Assembly (NCBI RefSeq): GCF_019393635.1
Contig: NC_057862.1
Coordinates: forward strand, 418,917,669 to 418,981,668
Reading direction: 5' to 3'
DNA from: Dromiciops gliroides
Taxonomy: Eukaryota; Chordata; Mammalia; Microbiotheria; Microbiotheriidae
Length of the DNA: 64,000 bases
The translations under genes and the position numbers were made by a program. Under the pieces are notes generated by a model. That model ran no database searches and had not been told where the DNA came from. It saw nothing but the letters and a program-made list of their open reading frames with translations. Each line of letters starts with the position of its first letter. Position 1 is the first letter of the stretch. This document shows positions 12,395-55,103 of this stretch, piece after piece.

Positions 12395-12520
12395 TAATTA
12401 ATAAAGTATTTTTTTCCGTTACATGTAAAGATAGTTCTCAACCTTTGTTTATACAAGCTTTACAATTTCAGATTTTTTTCCCTCCCTCCCCCCTCCCCTA
12501 GACAGCAGGTAATCTGATAT
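12395..12520 (-). mobile_element. L1 3' end, strongly 5'-truncated, inside the RTE
   Basis: About 125 bp of L1 3' UTR (TTACATGTAAAGATAGTTCT, then TTACAATTTCAG and a C/T-rich run) between direct repeats TTTAACATTTGTTTT (12380 and 12521). Confidence 0.9.
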
Positions 12521-12965
12521 TTTAACATTTGTTTTAGCGAATAATCTCAACTAATTTCTTTAAGTCTTGACTGATTTGATCTCCTTGTTGTCCAAGGGAC
12601 TCTCAAGAGTCTTCTTGAGCACCATGATTTGAAAGTATCAATTCTACAGTCCTCAGCTTTCCTTATAGTTTAGCTCTCACAGTCATACATTACTACTGGA
12701 AAAACTTTGACTGTATGGACATTTGTCAGCAAGGTCATGTCTCTGTTTTTTAGTATGCTGTCCATATTTGCCATAGATTTCCTTACAAGCAGCAAGTGTC
12801 TTAATTTCAAGACTGCAGTCATCATCTGCAGTGATCTTTGAGTTCAAGAATATAGAATCCAACACTGCTTCCATTTCTTCTCCCTCTATTTGCCAGGAAG
12901 TGATGGGACCAGTTGCCATGATCTTAGTTTTTTTTCTTGTTTTTTTTTAACGTTAAGCTTCAAGT

Positions 12966-13551
12966 TTATCCTAATTTGGACTTCCTGGGGCCCCAAGACA
13001 ACCCACAAGGCAGGTACCTTTTTCCTTGGAGGTGTGTTTTTGGGGTTTACACGTCATAACGTGAACCTAAGTTTGGCCTTCTCTGCGCATGTTCCTAAAG
13101 ACATGCTTAAACTTGTCAGACCCAGAGGGTCTCTGTGTTTTTGATATCTTTTTACTTAAGATCTGGTTTCCAGGTGTCCTGTCATCTAGGAATATTAATG
13201 GCTACTAATGGTTAATGGTTCCTAGTTACTGTCTCTGTTGATGGTGTTGGTTGATAGGGATCTGAACCCTTTTGGTTACAGTACTGTTGATAAGAACACA
13301 AACCTTAGTTTCTCTATTTTTTTTTTTAAGTGAGGCAATTGGGTTAAGTGACTTGCCCAGGGTCACACAGCTAGTAAGTGTTAAGTGTCTGAGGCCGGAT
13401 TTGAACTCAGGTACTCCTGACTCCAGGGCCAGTGCTCTATCCACTGCGCCACCTAACTGCCTCCTTAGTTTCTCTATTAACCCTTTTAGCTACTATTAAT
13501 AAGGATTCAAGCCTCAGTTTATCTGTTAACTCCTTTTTGCCTCCCCCATCA
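12966..13551 (-). mobile_element. LTR fragment, family A, inside the RTE
   Basis: Collinear with 7097-7510 of the first family-A copy; the LTR's 3' part is absent. Right end CCCCATCA. A SINE at 13319 interrupts it. A fossil. Confidence 0.8.
13319..13462 (-). mobile_element. Short tRNA-derived SINE inside LTR family A
   Basis: Antisense; target duplication CCTTAGTTTCTCTATT on both sides. Confidence 0.95.
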
Positions 13552-13868
13552 AGCTGAGATTCTGTCACTCCACTTGCTTCCTAAGGCCCACTTGACTTCA
13601 TTCTCTAGGATGTTTGGCTCTAGATCATTAACCATTCCATCAAGGTTATTAGCCATGTTAAGATTTTTCTTGTATAATTTTTCTGTATCTTGACACCTCT
13701 TCTTAATCTCTTCTACTTATGTTAAATTCTTTTTTTTGTCTCTTGCCACACCCATTTTTGTCTGAAATGTTCCCTTGATATCTCTAATTGTCTTGAAGAG
13801 TTCTCATGTCTTTCTCATTCTATTGTTTTATTCTATTTATTTGCATTGCTCATTTAAGAAAAGCTTAT

Positions 13869-14041
13869 GGGGCAGGTAGGTGGCATAGTGGATAAAGCAC
13901 CGGCCCTGGATTCAGGAGTACCTGAGTTCAAATCTGGCCTCAGACACTTGACACCTACTAGCTGTGTGACCCTGGGCAAGTCACTTAACCCCCATTGCCC
14001 CACAAAAAAAAAAAAAGAAAGAAAGAAAAAGAAAAAGAAAA
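13869..14041 (+). mobile_element. Short tRNA-derived SINE inside the RTE
   Basis: Sense; target duplication AAGAAAAGCTTAT (13856-13868 and 14042-14054). Confidence 0.95.
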
Positions 14042-14650
14042 AAGAAAAGCTTATCTCCCTTGGCTATTCTCTGGAATACTGCATTCACATGGGTATATCT
14101 TTCCCTTTCTCCTTTCTCTTTCCCTTTCCTTTTTTCCTCAGCTATTTGTAAAGCCTCATCAGACAGTTATTTTGCTTTCTTGCTCTTTTTCTTTGGGATG
14201 TTTTTGTTGTCTCCTGTATAATATTGTGAGTCTTTGTTCATAGTTCTTCAGGCACTCTTTCTACCACATCTAATCCCTTAAATCTATTCATCACCTCCAC
14301 TTCATATACATAAGAGATGCCATTTAGGTCTATACAGTGTGATGGTTTTCCCTGCTTTTTTTTCCATTTAAGTCTGAATTTTGCAATAAGAAACTCATGA
14401 TCTTAGCAATAGTCAGCTCCAGGTCTTCTAACTGACTATGTAGAACTTCTTCATCTTTGGTTGTAAATCAATCTGGTTTTGATATTGACCATCTGGTGAT
14501 GTCCATGTGTAGAGTTGCCTTTTGGGTTGTTAAAAAAGAGTGTTTGCTATGACCAATAAGTTTTCTTGATAAAACTCTATTAGTCTCTGCCCTGCTTAAT
14601 TTTTTACTCCAAGGACAAACTTGCCTGTTATTGCAATTATTATTATTATA

Positions 14651-14793
14651 TTTTTTGGTGAGGCAATTGGGGTTAAGTGACTTGCCCAGGGTCACATAGC
14701 TAGTTAAGTGTCAAGTGATTGAGGCTAGATTTGAGCTCAGGTCCTCCTGACTCCAGGGCTGGTGCTCTATCCACTGTGCCACCTAGCTATCCC
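14651..14793 (-). mobile_element. Short tRNA-derived SINE inside the RTE
   Basis: Antisense; target duplication TGCAATTAT. Confidence 0.93.
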
Positions 14794-15444
14794 TGCAATT
14801 ATCTTTTGATTTCCTAATTTAGTATTCCAACCTCCTATGATGAATATGACATCTTTTTGGGGTGTTATTTCTAGAAGATGTTATAGGTCTTCATAGAAAT
14901 GAGCAACTTTGGCCTCTTTGGCATCAGTGGTTGGAGCATTGACTTGTATTACTGTGATGTAGAATGGTTTGCCTTGGATTCAAACATATATCATTTTGTT
15001 GTTTTTGAGATTATACCCTAGTACTGCTTTTCTCACCCTTTTATTGTCTATAAGGGTTATTCCATATCTTCTAAAGGATTCTGGCCCGCATTAGTGTATA
15101 AATAATGACAACTTAAATTCTCCCATTCCCATCCATTTAAGTTCACTGATACCCACAACATCAATGGTTAAACTGTCCATCTCCTATTTGACCATATCTA
15201 GTTTACCTTGGTTCATAGATCTTACATTCCAGATTCCTATGCAATATTGATCTTTGCAGCATTAGACTTTCCTTCACCAGATATGTGCAGCACTAAGCAG
15301 CTTTGGACCAGCTGCTTCATTCTTTCTGGAGCTACATGTAACTTGTCCTCTGCTCTTCCCCAGTGACATGTTAGATACCTTCCAACCAGAGAGGCTCATC
15401 TTCTGATGTCATATCATTTATCTTTCAATACTGTTTATTCATAC

Positions 15445-15975
15445 TCCATTTAATTAGGAAACTTTTACATCTTTGTCTTATCCCTCCCCTTTGAGGATAT
15501 TATTCCCATATCACTCTGAAAGAATGAGATACTTCAAGGACCTAATCTTATACGTGAGTATATAGCTATTAGCAAGTAGATGGCAAGGCCAAGAATTCAT
15601 TTACTTAGTTGCTTAGGATATGAAATTGAGTGTAAATTCAAACTGAAAACAATAAGATATTTCCCACTTGCCTCTTATCATAGTAACTCAGATGTTTCAG
15701 TATTAATCTATTAATTAATAGATTTAGTATTGCAACAACAAAAACTTCTACAGTTTACCTGCCCGGATTATAGAAATTTGTTATGAAAGGAAAGAAGGGA
15801 CATGGTTATGATGATATCAAGAGTGTCCCCTCAAGGGCCTAGATAACCTTGACAGCCTTGACATAAGACATCAAATTATGGTCCCTAGAGATTTTATCTT
15901 AAATAGTAACATTTCACTGATCACAGCTTATTATTATTATTTTTCTCATGGTGTGACAATAGTTAAAAATGAATA
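15445..15975. other. Unassigned intergenic sequence
   Basis: AT-rich; no gene or repeat recognised. Confidence 0.4.
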
Positions 15976-15980
15976 CACAC

Positions 15981-16130
15981 GGGGCAGCTAGATGGCGCAG
16001 TGGTTAAAGCACCAGCCCTGGATTCAGGAGTACCTGAGTTCAAATCCGGCCTCAGACACTTAACACTTACTAGCTGTGTGACCCTGGGCAAGTCACTTAA
16101 CCCCCATTGCCCCGCAAAAAAAAAAAAAAA
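15981..16130 (+). mobile_element. Short tRNA-derived SINE
   Basis: Sense, poly(A), target duplication AATGAATACACAC. Confidence 0.95.
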
Positions 16131-16355
16131 TTAAAAAAAAATGAATACACACAAGGACATCTTGTTTACCCTTCGTTTATAGTTTAAAAATAATTACATT
16201 CCAGAGTTTCACTCATACATTGAATACATAATATTTGACGCCAAAACCCAGAAAAAAATGCTGACTATAGTAAGCTTCCAATTTGTATTAACTGTTCATT
16301 CCTTTTTTTTTTTGACTGTTCATTCCTAAAGTGATATTGAAATCTTTCCACACAT

Positions 16356-16492
16356 TTGGGGGGGGGCGGGGCAATGAGGGTTAAGTGACTTGCCCACGGT
16401 CACACAGCTAGTAAGTATCTGAGGCTGAATTTGAACTCAGGTCCTCCTGAATCCAAGGCCAGTGCTTTATCCACTATGCCACCTAGCTGCCC
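16356..16492 (-). mobile_element. Short tRNA-derived SINE
   Basis: Antisense; target duplication TGAKATTGAAATCTTT. Confidence 0.93.
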
Positions 16493-16499
16493 TGAGATT

Positions 16500-17215
16500 G
16501 AAATCTTTAAATGTAAGGTCTATTGTTCCTAAGTTGGCTAAGAGATGTAACTTCAATACAGACAATTAATTGACAGGTACAATTTCATAATTTTCATAAA
16601 TGATAGCCAAATAATTTATCAATAAAAATCACTCTTTACAGTAAGCAAACCAGTAAGTTTCTCTTCTTTGTCTGAGCATGGTTCCAGTTTCTCAAACTTC
16701 CGTGGGTTAGACTATAACAACAGGGCTAATAAAATTTTTATGACCTTGCTCAAATAGAAAGTCCCAAGGAAACTCACAGATAAGGACCAAGTAAGAGATC
16801 ATATACCGCCCCCCCACGCACATTTATATGATTTTTCTTAAACAGTAAGTTATTATTATTATCCATTTTAAAACAAAATATACCCAATTAAATATTCAAC
16901 AATTTTCAAACATTTTGACCACATTCTTAAACAGCTAAGTTCATGCTTAACAGAAGCCAAATTAAAAGAGATGTCACTTTTCCCAAATTTCAAAATATAA
17001 GAAAAATTTAGAAACATAATAATGGCATACATGATATTATGTTTTTAAAACATGAAACAAACTTACCAGGCAGGTGACGTCAATTCAGTTGAATGCATTT
17101 CCAAATTATCTTACATAGAAAACCATTCATATTATCACTTTTGGCATTCTATATTAGTTATATCTAAAACTCAGTATAGAATAATCCAATATGATGTAAT
17201 TATATTCAATTTAAA
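16500..17215. other. Unassigned AT-rich intergenic sequence
   Basis: Very AT-rich; no gene or repeat recognised. Confidence 0.4.
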
Positions 17216-17378
17216 AAATAATAGTAATAGCTAACATTTATATAATGCTTATCACATGCCAGGCATTGTGTTAAGCACTTCAAAATTTTGTGATCTTCAC
17301 AACAACCTAGGAGGTATGTGCTATTATTATTCTCTTTACAAATTAGGAAACTCAGGTAAACAGTGTTTAAATAACTTG

Positions 17379-18063
17379 TGATGTAGGAGGCAAAAAAGGG
17401 GTTAACAGAAAAACCTAAGACCCAAGCTCTAATTTAGATCTGAGCTCTAGGAGGGATTCAGGCCCCAGTTAATGGATAACTTAAGACTTGAGTATTCATT
17501 AATACAAGTTAGGGCCTAGGTTCTCATTACCCACATTAATCAGCACTCAAAACAAGAATATAAAGAGACAGGTCATAGAGACTTTAACTATTATAAAGAC
17601 ATAGAGACAGCTTATAGAAATTTAAATTGATAACCCAGAAACTAGGCCTCGGAATGAAACACAGGGACACTCTGACCTTGGCAAGTTGAGGTAACATGCA
17701 AAAACGGCCAAATTTGTCCCCAGATTCACCTTATGACCGTAAACCCCCAAAACACACCTCCACGTAAAAAGGTACCTGCCTGGGGGTTGGTTTAAGCCCC
17801 CAGGAAGTCCAAATTAGGATAAGGCCTCCCCTGTACCTCCCTAAAATGGAGATTAATATAATGAGACTGATAATCAATTTATCCATACTATAAATATAAC
17901 TGCCTTTCTTTCCTTATTCGAGAGATACCTTTACACTTTTCTGGTTCTCTCCCTGTGTTCACTCACAGTATTGCAATAAAACTTGGTAAACTGAGTCGCT
18001 GAGTCTTATAATTCTTTTGGGATGACTCATGATCAGTTTGACCCTTAAATCCATTTCACATCA
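17379..18063 (+). mobile_element. Solo LTR, family A (endogenous retrovirus), sense
   Basis: TGATGTAGGAGG to TTTCACATCA, with exact 4-bp target duplication CTTG (17375-17378, 18064-18067). A TATA-like CTATAAATATAA and the polyadenylation motif GCAATAAAACTT lie near its 3' end. It is the best-preserved copy. A fossil. Confidence 0.88.
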
Positions 18064-18071
18064 CTTGCTTA

Positions 18072-18476
18072 TGGATAGGTAGATGGCACAGTGGCTAGAG
18101 TGCTTGCTCTAGAGTTAAAAAGATTTGAGTTCAGGGCAGCTAGGTGGCCCAATGGATAGAGCACTGGCCCTGGAGTCAGGAGGACCTGAGTTCAAATTCG
18201 GCCTTAGACACTTAACACTTACTAGCTGTGTGACCCTGGGCAAGTCACTTAACCCCAATTGCCTCACTAAAAAAAAAAAAAAGACTTGAGTTCAAATCTG
18301 ATCTCAGACACTTACTAGCTATGTGACCCTGGGTTAAGTCACTTAATCCTATTTGCCATACTTTCTTCATCTATAAAAATGAGCTGGATAAGGAAATGGA
18401 AAACCACTCCAATATCTTTGCCAAGAAAACCCCAAGTGAGATCTCAAACAGACCTGAAATGACTGAATAACAACAA
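18072..18476 (+). mobile_element. RTE-tailed SINE, interrupted
   Basis: Head GGTAGATGGCACAGTGGCTA, tail AACCACTCCAATATCTTTGC then GACCTGAAATGACTGAATAA. A short SINE sits inside at 18134-18281. Confidence 0.85.
18134..18281 (+). mobile_element. Short tRNA-derived SINE inside an RTE-tailed SINE
   Basis: Target duplication AGAYTTGAGTTCA (18121-18133, 18282-18294). Confidence 0.95.
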
Positions 18477-18564
18477 ACTTAAGGTCACATAGCTAATAAA
18501 TTTCTGTGACCAGATTTTTAATTCAGGTCTTCCTGATCTATGCATTTTCCAGTATATGATAGCA

Positions 18565-19030
18565 AATGTGATTTGTAGTAAGTTCTGATTCATCACAGTT
18601 ATCTGAATAGGAGAATGTATCTTGCTGTAAATGACACCACATAATGATTTAGTTTCAGAACAAAATTTTGAACAAATCAAATTTGGATTTATAATCACTA
18701 ATGGTAACATTTAAACCTCAATTTTCTCAAAGGCCCACTGTTTTCAGTTAGCTCATGTTCAAAAAATTCACAGTGGCACTCCCAGTTCCCCAGAACTTTT
18801 TATTTCCTTTTGATTCACCCAAAGAGCCAAATCAATTCCTTTGTGTTTTTAATCCAGCCCTACCTTCCCTCCCCATGCCTACACTCCATCCCCAAGCTTT
18901 TCTATTATAACTGAGAGAATATGAAAGAAGACAAGGCAAGAAAAGCTACTTATTGAAAAAGAAAGAGGATGCTATACTCAAATAATTCAATGATGTAAAC
19001 ATTTCTATATTTTCCATATTATAAAGAATA
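18565..19030. other. Unassigned intergenic sequence
   Basis: No gene or repeat recognised. Confidence 0.4.
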
Positions 19031-19033
19031 ACT

Positions 19034-19170
19034 GGGGTGGCTAGGTGGCGCAGTGGATAAAGCACCAGCCTTGGATTCAGGAGTACCTGAGTTCAAATCC
19101 GGCCTCAGACACTTACTAGCTGTGTGACCCTGGGCAAGTCACTTAACCCCCATTGCCCGCAAAAAAAACA
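19034..19170 (+). mobile_element. Short tRNA-derived SINE
   Basis: Sense; GGTGGCTAGGTGGCGCAGTG to TTGCCCGCAAAAAA. Confidence 0.93.
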
Positions 19171-19373
19171 ACCGAAAACTAAAGTTTCTCATATCCTTCT
19201 TATCTCAGTTAGACCAAAACTTCCTTAAACCTCTTTCCAAAATTTTAAAACACCTTTACTTTCAAACCCTCCATTTACACTGTGTCAATGTAAACAGACT
19301 CTAATTTTCTTTTACTTTCTACCCATTCTTCTCTTAGCCCTAGTTGTTTAAAATTTCTTTCTTCCCATCTTTA

Positions 19374-19880
19374 TGTTTTGGGGAAATAGGTGGGGGTTTG
19401 GGATAGGGGTAGGGGTCCTTAGGAATTCCTCTTTAAAGAATTACACCCTCTTGCACACAAATTCAATAGAATAAGATAATAGTTTATTTAGGGGCTGGGG
19501 AAGGAAAACCAAGAGAGAAATCCTTGGACTTCTTCTCATGGGGTGAAGGCATGGCACAGAGCGTGGCTCTGAGATACCAATCTCCTCAAGCAGGAGACAG
19601 GCAGATACTTTTATGGAGGTCCGATGGTGGACCTCCCCCACTGGTGGTGGCTGGAGGAAGTTGGGTGAGGGGCGGCTCTGGATCTCTCAAGCCATCTCTC
19701 TGTTCCTCATGCCACAAAGACAGCAGCTACACCCAATCCCATCTCCCAGAGGGCTGGGGGAGACTGGTTAGGTGTGTCTGTCCTTTGGTTTAGTTTCTCA
19801 AGGAGAAGCTTCTTTGCTGTACCCCAGAGAACTTCTGGGATATGCTAGCCCTATAATATTTATATATCCCTCCAGTGGGC
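19374..19880 (-). mobile_element. Probable solo LTR, family C (endogenous retrovirus)
   Basis: The minus strand has a TATA-like CCATAAAAGT, then a leader-like stretch and an AATAAA motif (the plus strand shows AGTTTATTTAGGGG), then a 3' portion ending CCAAAACA. Right boundary unknown. A fossil. Confidence 0.55.
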
Positions 19881-19884
19881 TTTG

Positions 19885-21035
19885 ATTAGAACCCTTCAAA
19901 ACTGAACCTTCTTTCTCCCTTTTCATATTTGGATCCAATACCTCTCTTGCTTTCTCCTACTTGCTTAATTCCTCTAGTCCTTTTTTCCCAATCATATCAT
20001 ATCCCAGACTATCTATAGAACTTCTCTTCAATGAATTTTTCCCTCACAATTTACCACAGATTTTTACTAAAGAGAACAAATTAATTGCAATACTGTTGCC
20101 TTTGGGGTTCTTAAAATTTTTACAAATGCATGGTCTATTCCGATACCTTTTGATGATTTTTGCCACTAGCTTAACTAAACAATTAAGTTCTGTTATATTA
20201 TTCACAGAAGAAATACTGGGTAACACAAAACATTTTTCAAAATTAAATTAAATTTACTTTTACGTTTATCCCTGACTTAAGTTTCTAGAAAAGAGTTAAT
20301 AATGGGCATTTCTAAAGTAGCAGATGAATTTAAATTGCAAACTTCAAACCCATTTTTTTTCACCTTTGAATTTCACTGAAACTGCTTTCAAACTGGCTTC
20401 AGTTCTTTTTCTCTAATCAGTAAAATTATCTTTCCCCTTTATACTAAAACAATAAATCTGTCACAATCTGGGGGAAGAGTGATAAGAGGTCTAAGTGCTA
20501 TTTCCATGTAACTTTCACAGAGTTTTATTCTTATTTTTCTTTAAATCAAATTCTATAGAATGGTACTCCAAAACTTACTAAAACATGCCAGCATTTATAG
20601 AAACATTCAAACTGCAATTTGGAAATTTATAGTAAACACATTTAGTCTCTAATTAATCTTACAATGCCATAAATTCCTGCAGACTGGAAACAAAGATTCC
20701 ATTCCTGTGTCTCCCTAACTTGGTCAGGAAAGCAGAGAGATTTTTTTTTTCCCTGAGGAGGCAGAAAAGTTCCTCAGAAAGGTTTTCGCTTTTTACATTC
20801 TTTTTCCTTGTAGCTGATCGGGCCACATAAAAACAGACAATATGACAAGAGAGACACATAGAAAAAGTTTTCATCAAAAAGTCAGTGCACACAATTTTTT
20901 CAAAGCAATTTTAAAGCCTTTAATTTTCAGTAATTTAAAGTTCCTTCTTCAGGCAAAATTTGGTACCCATTGATATTTTTATATATTTCAGACCAATCCT
21001 TGCATAATTTAAGAGCTCTATTCTTAGTCATCCCC
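19885..21035. other. Unassigned intergenic sequence
   Basis: AT-rich, 1.1 kb; no gene, no repeat family recognised. Confidence 0.4.
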
Positions 21036-21041
21036 TTCTTC

Positions 21042-21195
21042 TTTTTTTTTTTTTTTTTTAGTGAGGCAATTGGGGTTAAGTGACTTGCCCAGGGTCACAC
21101 AGCTAGTCAGTGTTAAGTGTCTGAGGCCTGATTTGAACTCAGGTAGTCCTGAATCCAGGGCTGGTGCTCTGTTCACTGTGCCACCTAGCTGCCCC
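21042..21195 (-). mobile_element. Short tRNA-derived SINE
   Basis: Antisense; target duplication AGTYATCCCCTTCT. Confidence 0.95.
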
Positions 21196-21199
21196 AGTT

Positions 21200-21900
21200 A
21201 TCCCCTTCTGAATGGGAAATTTCCCCTGTTCCCAGGCCAAACTTTTCTAAGGGGTTATCTATCTGCATACTAGAGCCAGTTCCCATGACTCCTTTCTTTA
21301 TCAAGGACCACTTACCTAACCATCTGGATGTTGGTTCTGGAGTGTGTGGAGGTCTGGGGACAAGGCAGTCCTTTGATGAGGGAGTCCATTGCTAAAAATC
21401 TTACCAGAATACCTAGGGTTTTTCCTTGCCTGAGCTCTGGTCACATGGAGTCTGGCAGTCTCAATCATTTTGTGGTCACCAAAACTATTACAGTGGAATA
21501 AAGAACCAAGTAATTACATTCAGGCAGTGATTTATTTGACAATGCATGTGGTTGCAAATCACACAATTTGAAGTCATTGATTAGGTGACTGGGTGACTAG
21601 AATTCATTGAAGCCAGTTATGTGCTCTATTGCAATTTCTTCACTTATTTGGGGTTTCATTTCTTTCAAATTATTTTTTTCCTTCCACTGATCCCCTGAAG
21701 GTTTTCTCTACACAGAGACCATTAGCTTCCTGAGCTTGATGAGGAAAAATCATTGTGGTTAGTGCCGAAGGAGATGGGGGATGCTGTGGCTAAGCTGATG
21801 CAGTGTCCATTTTCCAAAATCACATCTCACAAGGGGAAAAAGGATGCAGCGGTGCCTGATCCCCTAGAGTCCTCAGGGTGGAATTTCAGGGAGAAGGGTG
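21200..21900. other. GPI upstream region; possible LTR trace at 21481-21565
   Basis: The segment TTACAGTGGAATAAAGAACC resembles 10379-10398. Otherwise unassigned sequence leading into the CpG island. Confidence 0.4.
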
Positions 21901-22024
21901 AGACATTTTCCCCCAAATTCAGTTAGACTCTATAGATATAAAGATATATGCTGGGGGTAGGGAACGGGCCAAGCACCTGCAGGAGGAACCTTGTTGGCGG
22001 AGCCACTTTTTTCCCTTTCCTCCT

Positions 22025-22186
22025 GGGGCGGAGACACCGAGGGAGGGGAAGGAGGCGGGGCTCTGGGAGCTGGGCAGGACCGCCTGTTCTATAAAAACCC
22101 GAGCAGCGGCCATGAGGAGGCCATTTGCAAATTATAAAGAGGTACGCTGTCTAGCTGTATCTATATCGATTGGCCCTGTCGCCGCC
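22025..22186 (+). promoter_or_regulatory. GPI: GPI core promoter and 5' untranslated region
   Basis: Two GC boxes are visible (GGGGCGGAG at 22025-22033, GAGGCGGGGC at 22052-22061). A TATA-like TATAAAA lies at 22090-22096, and a second A/T motif (ATTATAAAG) follows at about 22131, just after the palindrome ATTTGCAAAT. Initiation about 30 bp after the first TATA would give a leader of about 65 nt before the ATG at 22187. The start site is inferred from motif spacing only. Confidence 0.65.
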
Positions 22187-53622
<31,436 letters not shown>

Positions 53623-53940
53623 GTCAAGAAGCAGATGCTTGTGCCACCTGTGCCCCTCTGTTGTATTGTGATCTGATCTGTGTTGTAGTGACCACTCAGT
53701 TCCTTCCTGCCCTGTCACAAAGAGATCTGCTTGTCATCCCTTCAGGCAGGCTCCTTGCTCCTTGTCAGGAAAACTAGTCCCGCCTCATGAGGCCAGTTCT
53801 GTCTGGTGGGTTTTTAATTTTTGGTTCTCAATGTCACGTGCAAACTCACACTATCTTTCCTCTGCACTGATATAAGTGTTCAGCCTTTCCACACTTTTCA
53901 GGGCTGATCTAAAAAAATAAAGATGTCTGGCAAGACTATG
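53623..53940 (+). terminator. GPI: GPI 3' untranslated region and polyadenylation signal
   Basis: The 3' UTR is short and free of repeats. A canonical AATAAA lies at 53916-53921, followed about 20 bp later by a T/G-rich stretch (TGTGGTTGCTTTCTT), so cleavage near 53940 is likely. Confidence 0.85.
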
Positions 53941-54229
53941 TGGTTGCTTTCTTATTCTGGTTTGGGCGGGTGTCATCACATTTCCCTGTCTTTATTTGTT
54001 CTAGTCCCACAAAAAGATACTAGCCCCACAAAGAGGTTAACACTTCGTGCCTGTTGAATCATTTTGCCAGAGACAAAAGCTTCAATTACTAATTCCTATA
54101 GCTCTTATGCTTTCATTTTCCCCACTTGTGTTTAGCACTAGGATCATTCTTGTTCCATCTGACCTTTGCTTCTCCCTGAAGAAAATATTTTTATATTCAT
54201 TGTATTATCTTCTGCTTCCATTCCTTAAA

Positions 54230-54800
54230 TTCAAAAAATATTTGAATTCTGGTTCAGGCATTAATTACTCCAGGCATTGGGTATACAAAGACAAAAACAG
54301 TCCCTGCCTTCTAGGAGCTTACATTCTTTGGTGGGGATTGGGGCTGGGAAGCTGGTGGAAGCACAAGAGATTAATTCGAAGTAATATTGGAGTGGTGGTG
54401 GGGGAAGACATAACTGATAGAATCAATTAAAACTTAGAAGAAAGTGTGCTTGAGCGGAGTTGAATCCCTCAACAAACCAAGTGCCTATCACACTATGGTG
54501 GTTGGGTTCTCTTAAGTAGGAAATTCAGAGGTAGAAATGTCTGTTCTAGGCCTTGGTGGAGGACAGTTGTTGCCAAGGCACCGAGGACAGAAGTGACTGG
54601 AGTGCCACTTGAATGACAGTATGTAGTGTAAAATCAGTGGAATACAGATTTGGAACTAGATTGTGAACGGCTTTGGATGCCAAACACAGTCATATATAGA
54701 ATATGAATTGCAGTTGGGGAGCCCTGAACGCTGGGAGAATTATTTAGCAATTACTGTAGGGCAGTAGTGGTGTATGAGTGGACAGAAGACGCTGGGAGAG
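54230..54800 (-). mobile_element. L2 LINE 3' fragment
   Basis: AGTCCCTGCCTTCTAGGAGC and GATTGTGAACGGCTTTGGAT. Fills most of the GPI to PDCD2L gap. Confidence 0.65.
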
Positions 54801-55103
54801 ATGTGTGACTACAAGGCTGCAAAGGACTGGAAGCTCAGTGATATCTTCAAGGGAAAGAGAAGGCCATGGGTGGGAACGGCCAGAATTTTTATGAGGGCGC
54901 CACTTGGCTTCAGTTTAAGGTACTGCAGCAGCCTCAGCAGGAGAACACCCCGCCCCTTGAGAAATGGGGAAGGTGAGTTGAAACTGCGCCAAGGGCGTGG
55001 TCCCAGGGATAGTCCAGCGGCTTGCCCAGCTACTGTTAGGCCCCGTTTCTGTTTCTTGGAGGTTCTGACTGGTGGGGAAAGTGGGGAAGGAATACGCAGT
55101 GAT

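Larger units (their letters stand above)
12130..15440 (-). mobile_element. BovB-like RTE LINE, interrupted
   Basis: Minus strand, 3' end at left (TTGTTGTTCAGTTGTACAGT). It follows ruminant BovB from 3' end back through reverse transcriptase (12175-12387: MLKLRFKYFDHIMRTQDSLE, KTLMLGKIEGKRRWGW; 12683-12919: MATGPITSWQIEGEEME, SKITADDDCSLEIK) to the endonuclease region near 15400. About 1 kb of reverse transcriptase is missing where LTR family A sits (12966-13551). Also inserted: an L1 tail (12395-12520) and SINEs at 13319, 13869 and 14651. Stops throughout; dead. Confidence 0.9.
17218..18560 (-). mobile_element. MIR-type CORE-SINE split by three later insertions
   Basis: The halves 17218-17374 (TTATCACATGCCAGGCATTG to AAATAACTTG) and 18477-18560 (ACTTAAGGTCACATAGCTAA) are consecutive MIR sequence separated by the LTR at 17379 and the SINEs at 18072 and 18134. 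Confidence 0.7.

Noticed and set aside
13867-14151. Many short open frames with the shared motifs LGLSDLPRVTQLVSVKCLRP and DSGVPEFKSGLRHLTLTSCV
   Set aside because: These are the two-strand translations of the short SINE and recur at every copy, so they are not a protein family.
1-21900. Search for exons of the upstream neighbour (GARRE1/KIAA0355 in human)
   Set aside because: No conserved exon was recognised; the region is repeats and unassigned sequence.
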